Of a DNA stretch of 13,173 nt, positions 1 through 7,893 are shown in pieces. Every line of letters starts with the position of its first letter. Position 1 is the first letter of the stretch. The position numbers were made by a program, and so were the translations under genes. Under the pieces are notes generated by a model. The model was not told the DNA's origin, searched no databases, and worked only from the letters and a program-made list of their open reading frames with translations. Origin of the DNA: Prevotellaceae bacterium (GTDB lineage Bacteria; Bacteroidota; Bacteroidia; Bacteroidales; Bacteroidaceae); contig JAUNQM010000012.1 of the NCBI GenBank assembly GCA_030536165.1, positions 1 to 13,173 on the forward strand. Reading direction: 5' to 3'.

Positions 1-54
1 AGGATGACGAGTGGGGGGGCGCAGGATAGTGAGCGTGAATGAGATGGATACGAA
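1..54. other. Noncoding edge beyond the operon terminator
   Basis: I recognise no gene in this edge stretch. On the plus strand two frames stay open from the edge until stops at 27-29 and 40-42, so it could carry the last few codons of a convergent neighbour, but the fragment is too short to judge. It contains a run of seven G residues. Confidence 0.3.
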
Positions 55-94
55 AATCCCTGCATATCGGTATGGGAACCGATGTGCAGGGATT
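55..94 (-). terminator. Hairpin terminator of the ara operon
   Basis: Arms at 55-71 and 78-94 form a 17-bp stem with a 6-nt loop, starting 22 bp past the rpiB stop. Read on the minus strand there is one C-A mismatch in the stem, and the 3' arm runs straight into TTTT before CG. This fits a Rho-independent terminator with a short U tract. On the plus strand the same position is a G-U wobble and there is no T tract, so termination should favour the minus strand, though some bidirectional action is possible. Confidence 0.75.
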
Positions 95-115
95 GGATGT
101 GGAGTGCTAATGCCT

Positions 116-592
116 CTATTTCACAGGTATAGCATCTATGCGTTGCTGGTGGCGTCCACCTTCGAACGGAGTAGATAGATATTCGTCCATGATGAGGCGT
201 GCCATATCGTTGTCGATGAAGCGACCAGGCATCACAAGCACGTTGGCATTGTTGTGCTGACGGATGAGATGAGCAATCTCTGGTATCCATGCGAGTCCCG
301 CACGTATGTTTTGATGCTTGTTGAGAGTCATTGAAATGCCTTCTCCGCTGCCACACATTGCGATGCCTGCAAAGACTTCGCCCTTCTCGATGCCTTCGGC
401 AAGGAGATGTCCGAACTCTGCATAGTTGCAGCTTTCTTCGGTGTATGTGCCGTAGTCGTGGTACTTCAAGCCTTTCTCGTCGAGATATTGCTTGACGAAT
501 TGCTTTAGCGGAAAGGCCGCGTGGTCGCTGGCGATGCCTATGATAGCCCCCTCCGTATTCCCTTCAAGGGGGAGGGTATGTTCAGTTTTCAT
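116..592 (-). CDS. rpiB: Ribose-5-phosphate isomerase B
   Basis: RpiB interconverts D-ribose 5-phosphate and D-ribulose 5-phosphate in the cytosol, feeding the non-oxidative pentose phosphate pathway. The product is 158 residues from the ATG at 592; residue numbers here use that start. It shows the RpiB/LacA/LacB pattern: SDH near 22-24, the CGSGEGIS active-site loop with Cys80, RQHNNANVL with His113, an Arg in PGRFI, and the C-terminal FEGGRHQQR. The frame opens four codons earlier at a TTG (604), but ATG is the likelier start, 22 bp after the transketolase stop. The N-terminus is odd: about 15 residues (TEHTLPLEGNTEGAI) precede the IGIASDH strand that normally follows directly on the start, and they are encoded largely by a GC-rich palindrome (547-576). 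It is the last gene of the operon. Confidence 0.95.
   Translation of the reverse strand: MKTEHTLPLEGNTEGAIIGIASDHAAFPLKQFVKQYLDEKGLKYHDYGTYTEESCNYAEFGHLLAEGIEKGEVFAGIAMCGSGEGISMTLNKHQNIRAGLAWIPEIAHLIRQHNNANVLVMPGRFIDNDMARLIMDEYLSTPFEGGRHQQRIDAIPVK
547..576. repeat. In-frame GC-rich palindrome in the rpiB N-terminus
   Basis: This 30-bp stretch has outer arms CCCTCC (549-554) and GGAGGG (571-576), with an inner near-palindrome CCCTTCAAGGG (560-570). It is translated as LPLEGNTEG, an extension not expected in RpiB, before the conserved first strand. Short palindromes of this look are dispersed in many Bacteroidetes genomes (recollection, not tested here). A hairpin this close to the start codon could also dampen translation. 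Confidence 0.55.
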
Positions 593-614
593 TCCTATTG
601 TCAATTCTCGATTG

Positions 615-2633
615 TTAGAGCATAGCTTTTACTTGGCTATACACATTCTCACCTGTGTAGCCAAGTTTCTCGTCAAGAACCTTGTATGGTGCAGAGAAAC
701 CGAAGCTGCGCATGCCCCAAATCTTGCCTGTAGTTGCAGGTACGAGTCCTTCGAGTGTGACAGGCAGACCTGCTGTCATGCCGAAACGCTTTACTCCTTC
801 AGGGAGAATCTCGTTCTGGTATGCGATAGGCTGGTTACGGAACAGACCTTCAGACGGAACGCTGACGATGCGGCACTTGATGCCATCCTTGCGGAGGAGT
901 TCGGCACCTGCTGCGAGTGTGCTGACTTCAGAACCCGATGCAACGAGCACGATATCAGGATTCTCATCGCTGCCTGCAACGATGTATGCACCCTTCTTTG
1001 CCTGAGAATAGTCGTTGCCTGCAGGGAGGTCGTTAATGTTCTGGCGTGAGAAGATGAGGGCAGTAGGAGTCTCAGTGTTCTCCATTGCCATTTCCCATGC
1101 AACTGTTGTTTCCTTTGCATCGGCAGGACGGAGTACGAGCATAGAGTTCTTTCCGCTGTGGTTCTGGAGCTTTTCCATGAGGCGAATCTGTGCTTCCTGC
1201 TCAACAGGCTCGTGAGTAGGACCGTCTTCACCTACGCGGAATGCGTCGTGAGTCCAGATGAACTTGACAGGCAACTGCATGATTGCTGCCATACGTACGG
1301 CTGGTTTCATATAGTCAGAGAATACGAAGAATGTGCCGCAAGCAGGGATGACACCACCGTGGAGAGCCATACCGATGCAGCAGCAAGCCATTGTGATTTC
1401 GGCAACACCAGCCTGGAAGAAAGCTCCAGAGAAGTCGTTGGCTGCGAATGATGTAGTCTCCTTGAGGAAACCGTCGGTCTTATCAGAGTTAGAGAGGTCG
1501 GCAGATGCACAAATCATGTTTGGAACCTGCTGTGCAAGCTGAGAAAGAACAGTTGCAGAAGCACCGCGTGTTGCGTTGTTCTCCTTCTGCTGAACTTTGC
1601 TCCAGTCAACCTTTGGTGCCTTGCCGCTGAACCATTCAGCCTGCTTTGCTGCCATTTCAGGATTAGCGTCAGCCCATGCCTTTTCCTCGGCATAACGTGC
1701 TGCGCAAATGCCCTTCAACTCTTCTGCACGCTGTGCGTAGAGAGCCTTGACATCGTCGAATATCTGGAATGGAGTCTCAGGATTTCCACCGAGATTCTCG
1801 ATAGTCTTGATAAAGTTGCCACCCCCAAGAGGAGCACCGTGAGTCTTGCAGTTAGCTTCGTAAGAAGAACCATCTTCCTTGCGAGCACCCTTACCCATGA
1901 TGCACTTACCGATGATAAGAGCAGGATGACCTTCGACAGCCTTTGCCCACTCGATAGCCTCGCGTATCTGCTGAGGGTCGTTACCGTTGATTTCCTTTAC
2001 TTCCCAGCCCCATGCCTTGTACTTTGCAGCTGTGTCTTCCTGCATTACGACCTTGACTTCAGTTGAGAGCTGGATGTCGTTAGAGTCGTAGAACATGATG
2101 AGGTTGTCGAGACCGAGGATGCCAGCGATGCGGCCTGCGCCCTGTGAGATTTCTTCCTCTACGCCACCGTCAGAGATATAAGCGTAGATAGTTTCCTTTG
2201 AGAACGATGGGTTGCCTGTGTGAGCAGCAAGGAACTTTGCTGCGATGGCAGCGCCGACAGCGTATGTGTGGCCTTGTCCGAGCGGACCAGATGTATTCTC
2301 GATGCCGCGGGCAATGTTGAACTCAGGGTGTCCTGTAGTAGGAGAGCCCCATTGACGAAGGTTAGCAAGTTCGTCGAGAGTGAATTTGCCAGTTAATGCG
2401 AGCTGAGCATAGAGCATAGGAGCCATGTGACCAGGATCGAGGAAGAAACGGTCGCGGGCAGCCCATGAAGGATTCTCAGGGTCGTAGTTGAGGTACTCAG
2501 AGTAGAGTACGTTTATAAAATCTGCGCCACCCATAGCACCACCAGGGTGTCCGCTCTTAGCTTTTTCAACCATTGACGCAGCGAGGATACGAATATTATC
2601 CGCTGCGTGATTCAAAACTTTGATGTCGTTCAT
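615..2633 (-). CDS. tkt: Transketolase
   Basis: This thiamine-diphosphate enzyme moves two-carbon units between ketose and aldose phosphates, using the D-xylulose 5-phosphate made from arabinose. At 672 residues it has the normal full length. Visible landmarks are GHPGG with His29, GPLGQGH at 116-122, the cofactor/metal region SDGG...YDSNDI with Asp155 and Asn185, Glu412 in the GVAE segment of the pyrimidine domain, and THD...GEDGPTHEP at 461-476. Some motif positions differ from the enterobacterial form: SDGGVEEEIS replaces GDGC-type, and GVAE replaces GVRE. The catalytic and metal residues remain, so I read this as a clade variant. The ATG at 2633 lies 3 bp after the arabinofuranosidase stop, so the two genes are almost certainly co-transcribed and probably translationally coupled. 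Confidence 0.96.
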   Translation of the reverse strand: MNDIKVLNHAADNIRILAASMVEKAKSGHPGGAMGGADFINVLYSEYLNYDPENPSWAARDRFFLDPGHMAPMLYAQLALTGKFTLDELANLRQWGSPTTGHPEFNIARGIENTSGPLGQGHTYAVGAAIAAKFLAAHTGNPSFSKETIYAYISDGGVEEEISQGAGRIAGILGLDNLIMFYDSNDIQLSTEVKVVMQEDTAAKYKAWGWEVKEINGNDPQQIREAIEWAKAVEGHPALIIGKCIMGKGARKEDGSSYEANCKTHGAPLGGGNFIKTIENLGGNPETPFQIFDDVKALYAQRAEELKGICAARYAEEKAWADANPEMAAKQAEWFSGKAPKVDWSKVQQKENNATRGASATVLSQLAQQVPNMICASADLSNSDKTDGFLKETTSFAANDFSGAFFQAGVAEITMACCCIGMALHGGVIPACGTFFVFSDYMKPAVRMAAIMQLPVKFIWTHDAFRVGEDGPTHEPVEQEAQIRLMEKLQNHSGKNSMLVLRPADAKETTVAWEMAMENTETPTALIFSRQNINDLPAGNDYSQAKKGAYIVAGSDENPDIVLVASGSEVSTLAAGAELLRKDGIKCRIVSVPSEGLFRNQPIAYQNEILPEGVKRFGMTAGLPVTLEGLVPATTGKIWGMRSFGFSAPYKVLDEKLGYTGENVYSQVKAML

Positions 2634-2636
2634 TTT

Positions 2637-4190
2637 CTATTTAATATTTAATACGATAATTGATTTTGCTGGTACTTTTACTTTTACAACGCCTTTTGCA
2701 ACCTTAGCACCCTTGAATGGGGTAGGGGTGATGACCTGTGGATGGTCGAAGTCGTTGAAGTCTGAAACATTCTTTGCTGTGAGGATTCTGCCTTCAGCCT
2801 TTGCTATCTTTGCTTCGCCAAAGTTGAGTTCAACCTCTTCTTCCTTGTCGAGGCTTACATTCGTGATAGAAAGGACGTAAGAACCATCGGCCTTCTTTGC
2901 AGCTGAAGTGCTGACCATTGGCACTGTGCGCTCTGGGTTATGGCTGTCGCCGCGTGCTTTGATAGTTTCAGTCTGAATGTCGGTTGGGATGAATGTTGCT
3001 TCCTGGAAGTCCTTGTACATTTCAAATACATGGTATGTAGGAGTGAGCACCATGCGGCCCTGCTGGTCGGTAAGTATCATTGACTGAAGGACATTTACCA
3101 CCTGAGCGATGTTTGCCATCTTGATGCGGTCAGTGTGGCGGTGGAATACGTTGAGCGACAAGGCTGCTACCATTGCGTCGCGCATAGAGTTCTGCTGGTA
3201 GAGGTGTCCAGGTACTGTGCCTGGTTCTTCGTCCCACCATGTGCCCCATTCATCGACCATAAGAGCAATGCGCTTCTTTGGGTCTTTCTTGTCCATGATG
3301 TCGCAATGCTTCTTGATTACGTCTTCAATCTCAAGGCACTTGCCCATAGTCCAGTAGTAGTCATCATCAGTGAACTTTGTAGCACTTCCCTTGCTGCCAT
3401 TCCAACCTGTTACGGTATAGTAGTGGAGCGAAAGACCATTAGCCTGGAAACCGATGCGGTCCATCATGACTTGTGTCCAGTTGTAATCATAATCGCTTGC
3501 ACCAGAAGCAACCTTTACGAGATGGTTGTAAGGATAGTTGTGGCAGTAAGTGGCATACTTGCGGTAGATGTCGGCATAGTATTCAGGACGCATATTGCCT
3601 CCGCATCCCCAAGCTTCGTTTCCGATGCCAAGATACTTTACCTTCCATGCCTTGTCGCGACCGTTCTCCTTACGGAGTTTAGCCATAGGAGCACCGTCCT
3701 CGCAAGTCATGTATTCTATCCACTGAGACAATTCTTCAACACTTCCGCTACCTACGTTTCCGCTAATATAAGCATCGCAGCCTAACATTTCGCAGAGGTT
3801 CAGGAACTCATGAGTGCCAAAAGAGTTGTCCTCAGTCGTGCCGCCCCAGTTGTTGTTGCGCAAAGAAGGACGCTGGTCTTTAGGTCCGATACCGTCTTTC
3901 CAGTGATATTGGTCAGCAAAGCATCCGCCTGGCCAACGCAAAACTGGCACCTGAAGATTCTTTAATGCTTCGAAGACATCCTTGCGGTAACCGTTGATGT
4001 TTGGTATAGAAGAGTTCTCACCAACCCAGAGTCCTCCGTAGATGCAACTGCCGAGATGCTCAGCAAACTGTCCGTAAATGTCTTTGCTAATCTTGTCAGT
4101 ACCCTCATTGACTTTGACAGTAGCCGTAGTCTTAGCATAGCTGCTGCATGAGAAAGCTATGAGAGCTGTGATAATAAATAATTTCTTCAT
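2637..4190 (-). CDS. Secreted GH51 alpha-L-arabinofuranosidase
   Basis: A retaining glycoside hydrolase that removes terminal alpha-L-arabinofuranosyl groups from arabinan, arabinoxylan or arabino-oligosaccharides. The 517-residue product starts with a signal peptide (MKKLFIITALIAFS, likely cleavage after SYA at 19), which places it in the periplasm or beyond. The GH51 barrel follows: DIYGQFAEHLG at 37-47, LRWPGGCFAD at 84-93, the acid/base Glu192 in GIGNEAWGCGG, and the nucleophile Glu314 in VDEWGTWW. A beta-sandwich typical of the family closes the C-terminus. Cys15 in the signal does not sit in a good lipobox, so type I cleavage is preferred. The gene lies 16 bp after the kinase stop, inside the arabinose operon, so the enzyme is probably made together with the catabolic enzymes for the sugar it releases. 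Confidence 0.95.
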   Translation of the reverse strand: MKKLFIITALIAFSCSSYAKTTATVKVNEGTDKISKDIYGQFAEHLGSCIYGGLWVGENSSIPNINGYRKDVFEALKNLQVPVLRWPGGCFADQYHWKDGIGPKDQRPSLRNNNWGGTTEDNSFGTHEFLNLCEMLGCDAYISGNVGSGSVEELSQWIEYMTCEDGAPMAKLRKENGRDKAWKVKYLGIGNEAWGCGGNMRPEYYADIYRKYATYCHNYPYNHLVKVASGASDYDYNWTQVMMDRIGFQANGLSLHYYTVTGWNGSKGSATKFTDDDYYWTMGKCLEIEDVIKKHCDIMDKKDPKKRIALMVDEWGTWWDEEPGTVPGHLYQQNSMRDAMVAALSLNVFHRHTDRIKMANIAQVVNVLQSMILTDQQGRMVLTPTYHVFEMYKDFQEATFIPTDIQTETIKARGDSHNPERTVPMVSTSAAKKADGSYVLSITNVSLDKEEEVELNFGEAKIAKAEGRILTAKNVSDFNDFDHPQVITPTPFKGAKVAKGVVKVKVPAKSIIVLNIK

Positions 4191-4206
4191 AATGCTATCG
4201 TTTTTG

Positions 4207-5796
4207 TTATTTCTTTGCTGTTACAGCTGCTTGCTCTATAGCCAAGCCAGCCTTGTAGTTTTCAATATACTTGTTGAAACCATCGACATCCTCTGCTGTA
4301 GGTGCAATCTCCACGCCATTGTCGCCTGCAAAGACTTTTTCTTCGAGGAAGTCAGGTAGAGTCTTACCTTCTTTATATATAAGGTATGATGCCAAAAGTG
4401 CAATGCCCCAAGCACCACCTTCGCCGGCAGTTTCCATAACAGAGATAGGAGAGTTGATGGCAGCTGCGAGAACACGCTGACCTACACCCTTTGTCTTGAA
4501 CAAGCCGCCGTGGCCTGTGATGCGGTCAACCTTAACCTTCTCTTCTTTGAGAAGGATGTCGTTGCCTATCTTCAGCACGCCTACAGATGCATAAAGGTGT
4601 GCACGCATGAAGTTTGCAAGGTTGAACTTGTCGTTAGCCGAGCGAACAAACAGCGGACGACCTTCGGCAAGACCAGTTACAGGTTCGCCAGACACATAAT
4701 TATATGAGATAAGTCCACCGCAATCAGCATCGCCTGTGAGAGCGTTGTTGTAGAGTTTACCAAACACTTCGTTCATGTCAACAGGCACACCAAGCAACTC
4801 CTGATATTCCTTGAATAGATTGACCCATGCGTTGAGGTCGGACGTGCAGTTGTTGCAATGTACCATAGCAACAGGACTTCCATCAGGCGTTGTAACCATG
4901 TCGATGACTTCGTATGGCTTTGTAAGTGCCTTTTCAAGTACGAGCATTGAGAACGAAGATGTTCCGGCAGAGACATTTCCGGTGCGTTGCTTCACTGCAT
5001 TGGTTGCAACCATTCCTGTGCCTGCGTCGCCTTCAGGTGGGCAGAGTGGAATACCTGCCTGCAATGTGCCTGATACGTCGAGCAGCTTTACTCCCTTTTC
5101 AGTAAGGCATCCAGCTTCTTCACCTGCACAGAGAACCTTTGGCAGAATATCGAGCAGTGTCCACTTGTAGCCTTTTGGCTCGATAAGTTTGTTGAACTTC
5201 TTGACCATCTCTGCATCGTAGTCCTTCGTTGTGCTATCAATAGGAAGCATACCTGATGCATCGCCGATACCCAAGACTTTCTTGCCAGTCAGTTGCCAGT
5301 GGATATAGCCTGCAAGAGTAGTTAGGTATTCAATTTCCTTTACATGCTCCTGACCTTCAAGAATACACTGGTAAATATGTGAAATGCTCCAGCGAAGAGG
5401 AATGTTGAATGTAAATAAGTCTGACAGTTCTGCTGCAGCCTTGCCTGTGTTTGTGTTTCGCCAAGTGCGGAAAGGCACGAGTATTTCTTCCTTGTCGTTG
5501 AAAGCCATATAGCCGTGCATCATGGCGCTAATGCCTATTGCTGCAAGCGACTTTATCTCTGTGTCGTATTGCTTTTTAACGTCTGCACGCAAGTCAGAGT
5601 AGCAGTCTTGTACGCCTTTCCATATAGCATCGATGCTGTAGGTCCAAAGTCCGTCAACGAGTTGGTTTTCCCAAGTGTGACTACCTTGCGCAATCGGTTT
5701 GTTCTCATCATCGATAAGAACGGCTTTAATACGGGTAGAGCCAAACTCGATACCGAGAATGGCTTTACCTGATTCAATTATTGATTTTGCATTCAT
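4207..5796 (-). CDS. araB: FGGY-family L-ribulokinase, xylulokinase-like
   Basis: It most likely phosphorylates L-ribulose to L-ribulose 5-phosphate with ATP. The 529 residues have the two-domain FGGY fold: phosphate-binding GIEFGSTRIK at 15-24, a substrate segment AMMHGY at 91-96, catalytic Asp257 in PEGDAGTG, and the ATP-site GHGGLFKT at 428-435, with a Gly-rich AGEGGAWG at 457-464. The sequence looks closer to xylulokinases than to the enterobacterial AraB, so automated annotation may call it xylulose kinase. The role is inferred mainly from its place between araA and the rest of the arabinose genes. A xylulokinase is not needed here because AraD already yields xylulose 5-phosphate. The start lies 9 bp after the araA stop. 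Confidence 0.88.
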   Translation of the reverse strand: MNAKSIIESGKAILGIEFGSTRIKAVLIDDENKPIAQGSHTWENQLVDGLWTYSIDAIWKGVQDCYSDLRADVKKQYDTEIKSLAAIGISAMMHGYMAFNDKEEILVPFRTWRNTNTGKAAAELSDLFTFNIPLRWSISHIYQCILEGQEHVKEIEYLTTLAGYIHWQLTGKKVLGIGDASGMLPIDSTTKDYDAEMVKKFNKLIEPKGYKWTLLDILPKVLCAGEEAGCLTEKGVKLLDVSGTLQAGIPLCPPEGDAGTGMVATNAVKQRTGNVSAGTSSFSMLVLEKALTKPYEVIDMVTTPDGSPVAMVHCNNCTSDLNAWVNLFKEYQELLGVPVDMNEVFGKLYNNALTGDADCGGLISYNYVSGEPVTGLAEGRPLFVRSANDKFNLANFMRAHLYASVGVLKIGNDILLKEEKVKVDRITGHGGLFKTKGVGQRVLAAAINSPISVMETAGEGGAWGIALLASYLIYKEGKTLPDFLEEKVFAGDNGVEIAPTAEDVDGFNKYIENYKAGLAIEQAAVTAKK

Positions 5797-5805
5797 GACT
5801 TTGTC

Positions 5806-7344
5806 TTACATGAGTGATTTGTTCAACATATAATAGACCTCATTCATTCTAAGTTCTTTCTTGAACTCGCTTGTAGTGGTCTGCTTGTTTATCTGGATGT
5901 ATTCAATGCCTAACATTTCGGCAAAGTCTTCCCAGTATTCAGCTGTGATATCATAAGAGAAAGCACTGTGATGAGTGCCGCCTGCAAGAATCCAAGCGCC
6001 TGCGCCTACTTCGAATGAAGGCTGTGGAACCCAGAGGGCAGATGCTACAGGGAGGTTTGGCATTGGCTTAGGCTCGATACATTCTACTTCCTGAGTTATG
6101 AGGCGGAAGCGATTGCCAAGGTCAACAACAGTTGCCTTGATACCTGGGCCAACCTTTGATGTGAACACGAGACGTGCTGTCTGCTGCTTGCGGATACCAA
6201 TTCCGAGGAAATGCACTTCAAGCTTTGGTTTGTCGGATGCAATTAGTGGGCAAACTTCAAGCATGTGAGACTGAAGTATTGAACTGCGGTCGCCTGCGAA
6301 GTTGAGAGTATAGTCTTCGAGGAATGAACATCCTGTTGGCATACCTTGCTGGATAACCCAAAGCGTGCGATAGAGACATGCTGTCTTCCAGTCGCCTTCA
6401 GCACCGAAACCGATGCCTTCAGCCATCAGTCGTTGTGATGCAAGACCTGGAATCTGGTCGAAGCCAACGAAGTTAGCATCGTTGATGTCTGCATCACCGA
6501 GGTCGTCGAAGTTTGTCGTGAATGCTGTTGCACCTTCATCTTTCAATACCTTACGCAATGCAATCTCTGCCTTTGCAGCATTGCGAACTTTCTCCCAATA
6601 TACCTCTTCGCCTGATTCATCAATCTTGATAGTATATTCTTTCTTGTATTCAGCTACGAGTTCATCAACCTCTTCATCAGTTACTTTCTTGAAGTAGTCC
6701 ATGAGTGAAGATACTGGATAGTAGTCAACATGGTAGCCGAGACGCTGCTCGAATTCAACGCGGTCGCCGTCGGTTACTGCCACATTGTTCATGTTCATAC
6801 CAAACATAAGGCAGCGTACGTTCTTTGCATCGGCAACACCTGCTGCAACTCTTGCCCATATTGCAATCTTCTTTTGTGCTTCTTCGCTTTTCCAATAGCC
6901 TACGACAACCTTTCTTGGCACACGCATACGGGTGCAAATGTGTCCGAACTCAATGTCGCCATGAGCACTCTGGTTTAGGTTCATGAAGTCCATGTCCATT
7001 GTGTCCCAAGGAATCTCGGCATTGTATTGAGTGTGGAAATGGAGCAGAGGCTTCTGCAAATCTTGCAGTCCCTTAATCCACATCTTTGCTGGAGAGAATG
7101 TATGCATCCAAGTGATTACACCCACACATTGAGGTGCGTTGTTGGCTGCTTTCATCACATCTTCAACTTCGTTTGAAGAGTTTGCTGTGCCTTTATATAC
7201 TATTTTAATAGGTATGATACCTGAATTGTTGAGTCCTTCAACCATTTCTTTTGAGTGACCGTCAACCTGTACGACAGCGTCACCACCATAAAGTAACTGT
7301 GCACCAGTCACCCACCAAAGTTCTAAATTTTCAAAAGCTTTCAT
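5806..7344 (-). CDS. araA: L-arabinose isomerase
   Basis: AraA converts L-arabinose to L-ribulose in the cytosol and needs a divalent metal, usually manganese. The 512-residue product aligns by eye along its whole length with enterobacterial AraA (about 500 residues). Landmarks are WVTGAQLLYG at 11-20, TWMHTFSPAKMWI at 78-90, HFHTQYNAEIPWD at 102-114 and MDFMNLNQSAHG at 118-129. The metal/catalytic set is Glu316 in GAEGDWK, Glu343 in FLEDY, His360 in QSHMLEVCP and the His pair 458-459 in GGTHH. No disruption is visible. It starts 21 bp after the DUF2442 stop and ends 9 bp before the kinase. Confidence 0.98.
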   Translation of the reverse strand: MKAFENLELWWVTGAQLLYGGDAVVQVDGHSKEMVEGLNNSGIIPIKIVYKGTANSSNEVEDVMKAANNAPQCVGVITWMHTFSPAKMWIKGLQDLQKPLLHFHTQYNAEIPWDTMDMDFMNLNQSAHGDIEFGHICTRMRVPRKVVVGYWKSEEAQKKIAIWARVAAGVADAKNVRCLMFGMNMNNVAVTDGDRVEFEQRLGYHVDYYPVSSLMDYFKKVTDEEVDELVAEYKKEYTIKIDESGEEVYWEKVRNAAKAEIALRKVLKDEGATAFTTNFDDLGDADINDANFVGFDQIPGLASQRLMAEGIGFGAEGDWKTACLYRTLWVIQQGMPTGCSFLEDYTLNFAGDRSSILQSHMLEVCPLIASDKPKLEVHFLGIGIRKQQTARLVFTSKVGPGIKATVVDLGNRFRLITQEVECIEPKPMPNLPVASALWVPQPSFEVGAGAWILAGGTHHSAFSYDITAEYWEDFAEMLGIEYIQINKQTTTSEFKKELRMNEVYYMLNKSLM

Positions 7345-7365
7345 AATAGTATTGTTAAAGTATTA

Positions 7366-7632
7366 TTATTTGTTGTTTATTGTATTATCTTCGCAAACGA
7401 CATCTGAGCGCAAACCATTATCCGAGAACAACCCTTCGAAACTAAGGTCTTCGTCTATTTGTGGCCAATGAATGCCAAAGTATGTAAGGCGGAAATCCCT
7501 GCGCTGGCTTTGTGTGGCCTTTGCAAGCCGTGGCCATGAAGTAAAGTCGTAGTGCGCTACTTCGCCATTTGATGCTTCTGCATAAATTCTTTTTTCATCA
7601 ACCCAAACTTTAATTATCCTCAGTTCTTCCAT
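7366..7632 (-). CDS. DUF2442-family small protein
   Basis: An 88-residue protein matching the DUF2442 pattern: an N-terminal small beta-rich part with VDEKRIYAEASNGEV (11-25), a central FTSWPRLAKAT (30-40), and the diagnostic IHWPQIDEDLSFEGL near 53-67. Biochemical function is unknown to me. In other genomes DUF2442 genes often sit directly beside DUF4160 genes, as here, and a toxin-antitoxin-like role has been suspected from that pairing; that is inference, not proof. Its ATG at 7632 overlaps the end of the DUF4160 frame by 23 bp, so translation of the two is probably coupled. The C-terminus after residue 70 is polar and looks disordered. Confidence 0.85.
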   Translation of the reverse strand: MEELRIIKVWVDEKRIYAEASNGEVAHYDFTSWPRLAKATQSQRRDFRLTYFGIHWPQIDEDLSFEGLFSDNGLRSDVVCEDNTINNK

Positions 7633-7867
7633 TGTCTTTCCCGAAATATTGTGTCCAACGTTCCTTTATCACGTTATGATTTTCAGTAATGATAGATTCT
7701 ATCATAGAAATTTCTTGCGGTTTGAAACCATGATTATAGACTTGGTTTGTTGGTTCTATATTGTATTTAGCTTCACAACGACCTTTTATTATGTGGACAT
7801 GGATAGGTTCGTGGTCATTAGAATAGAACAAGAATCTAAAACCGAAGAAAATAAAAATTGTTGGCAT
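7610..7867 (-). CDS. DUF4160-family small protein
   Basis: An 85-residue protein with the DUF4160 signature: MPTIFIFFGFRFLFYSNDHEPIHVHI over the first 26 residues, including the conserved Asn-Asp-His-Glu-Pro-x-His-x-His cluster. The C-terminal half is helical with WTQYF near 71-75. No catalytic activity can be assigned. It is the first gene of an overlapping two-gene unit with DUF2442, and the pair sits between araD (26 bp upstream) and araA. Nothing connects it to sugar metabolism. The overlap and small size fit a TA-like or accessory module carried along in the operon. Confidence 0.85.
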   Translation of the reverse strand: MPTIFIFFGFRFLFYSNDHEPIHVHIIKGRCEAKYNIEPTNQVYNHGFKPQEISMIESIITENHNVIKERWTQYFGKDNGRTEDN

Positions 7868-7893
7868 GCGTGATGTCTTGCTTCGATGTTTTT

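Noticed and set aside
593..604. Upstream TTG start for rpiB at 604
   Set aside because: It adds only four residues and is a weaker start codon than the ATG at 592. It remains possible but is not needed.
3135..3785. 216-codon open frame on the plus strand
   Set aside because: It is antisense to the GH51 gene, has no family features, and arises from codon bias on the opposite strand. The same applies to the plus-strand frame at 492-1049 opposite transketolase.
7649..7873. Plus-strand open frame opposite the DUF4160 gene
   Set aside because: The minus-strand frame shows a clear DUF4160 signature; the plus-strand translation is low-complexity and matches nothing.
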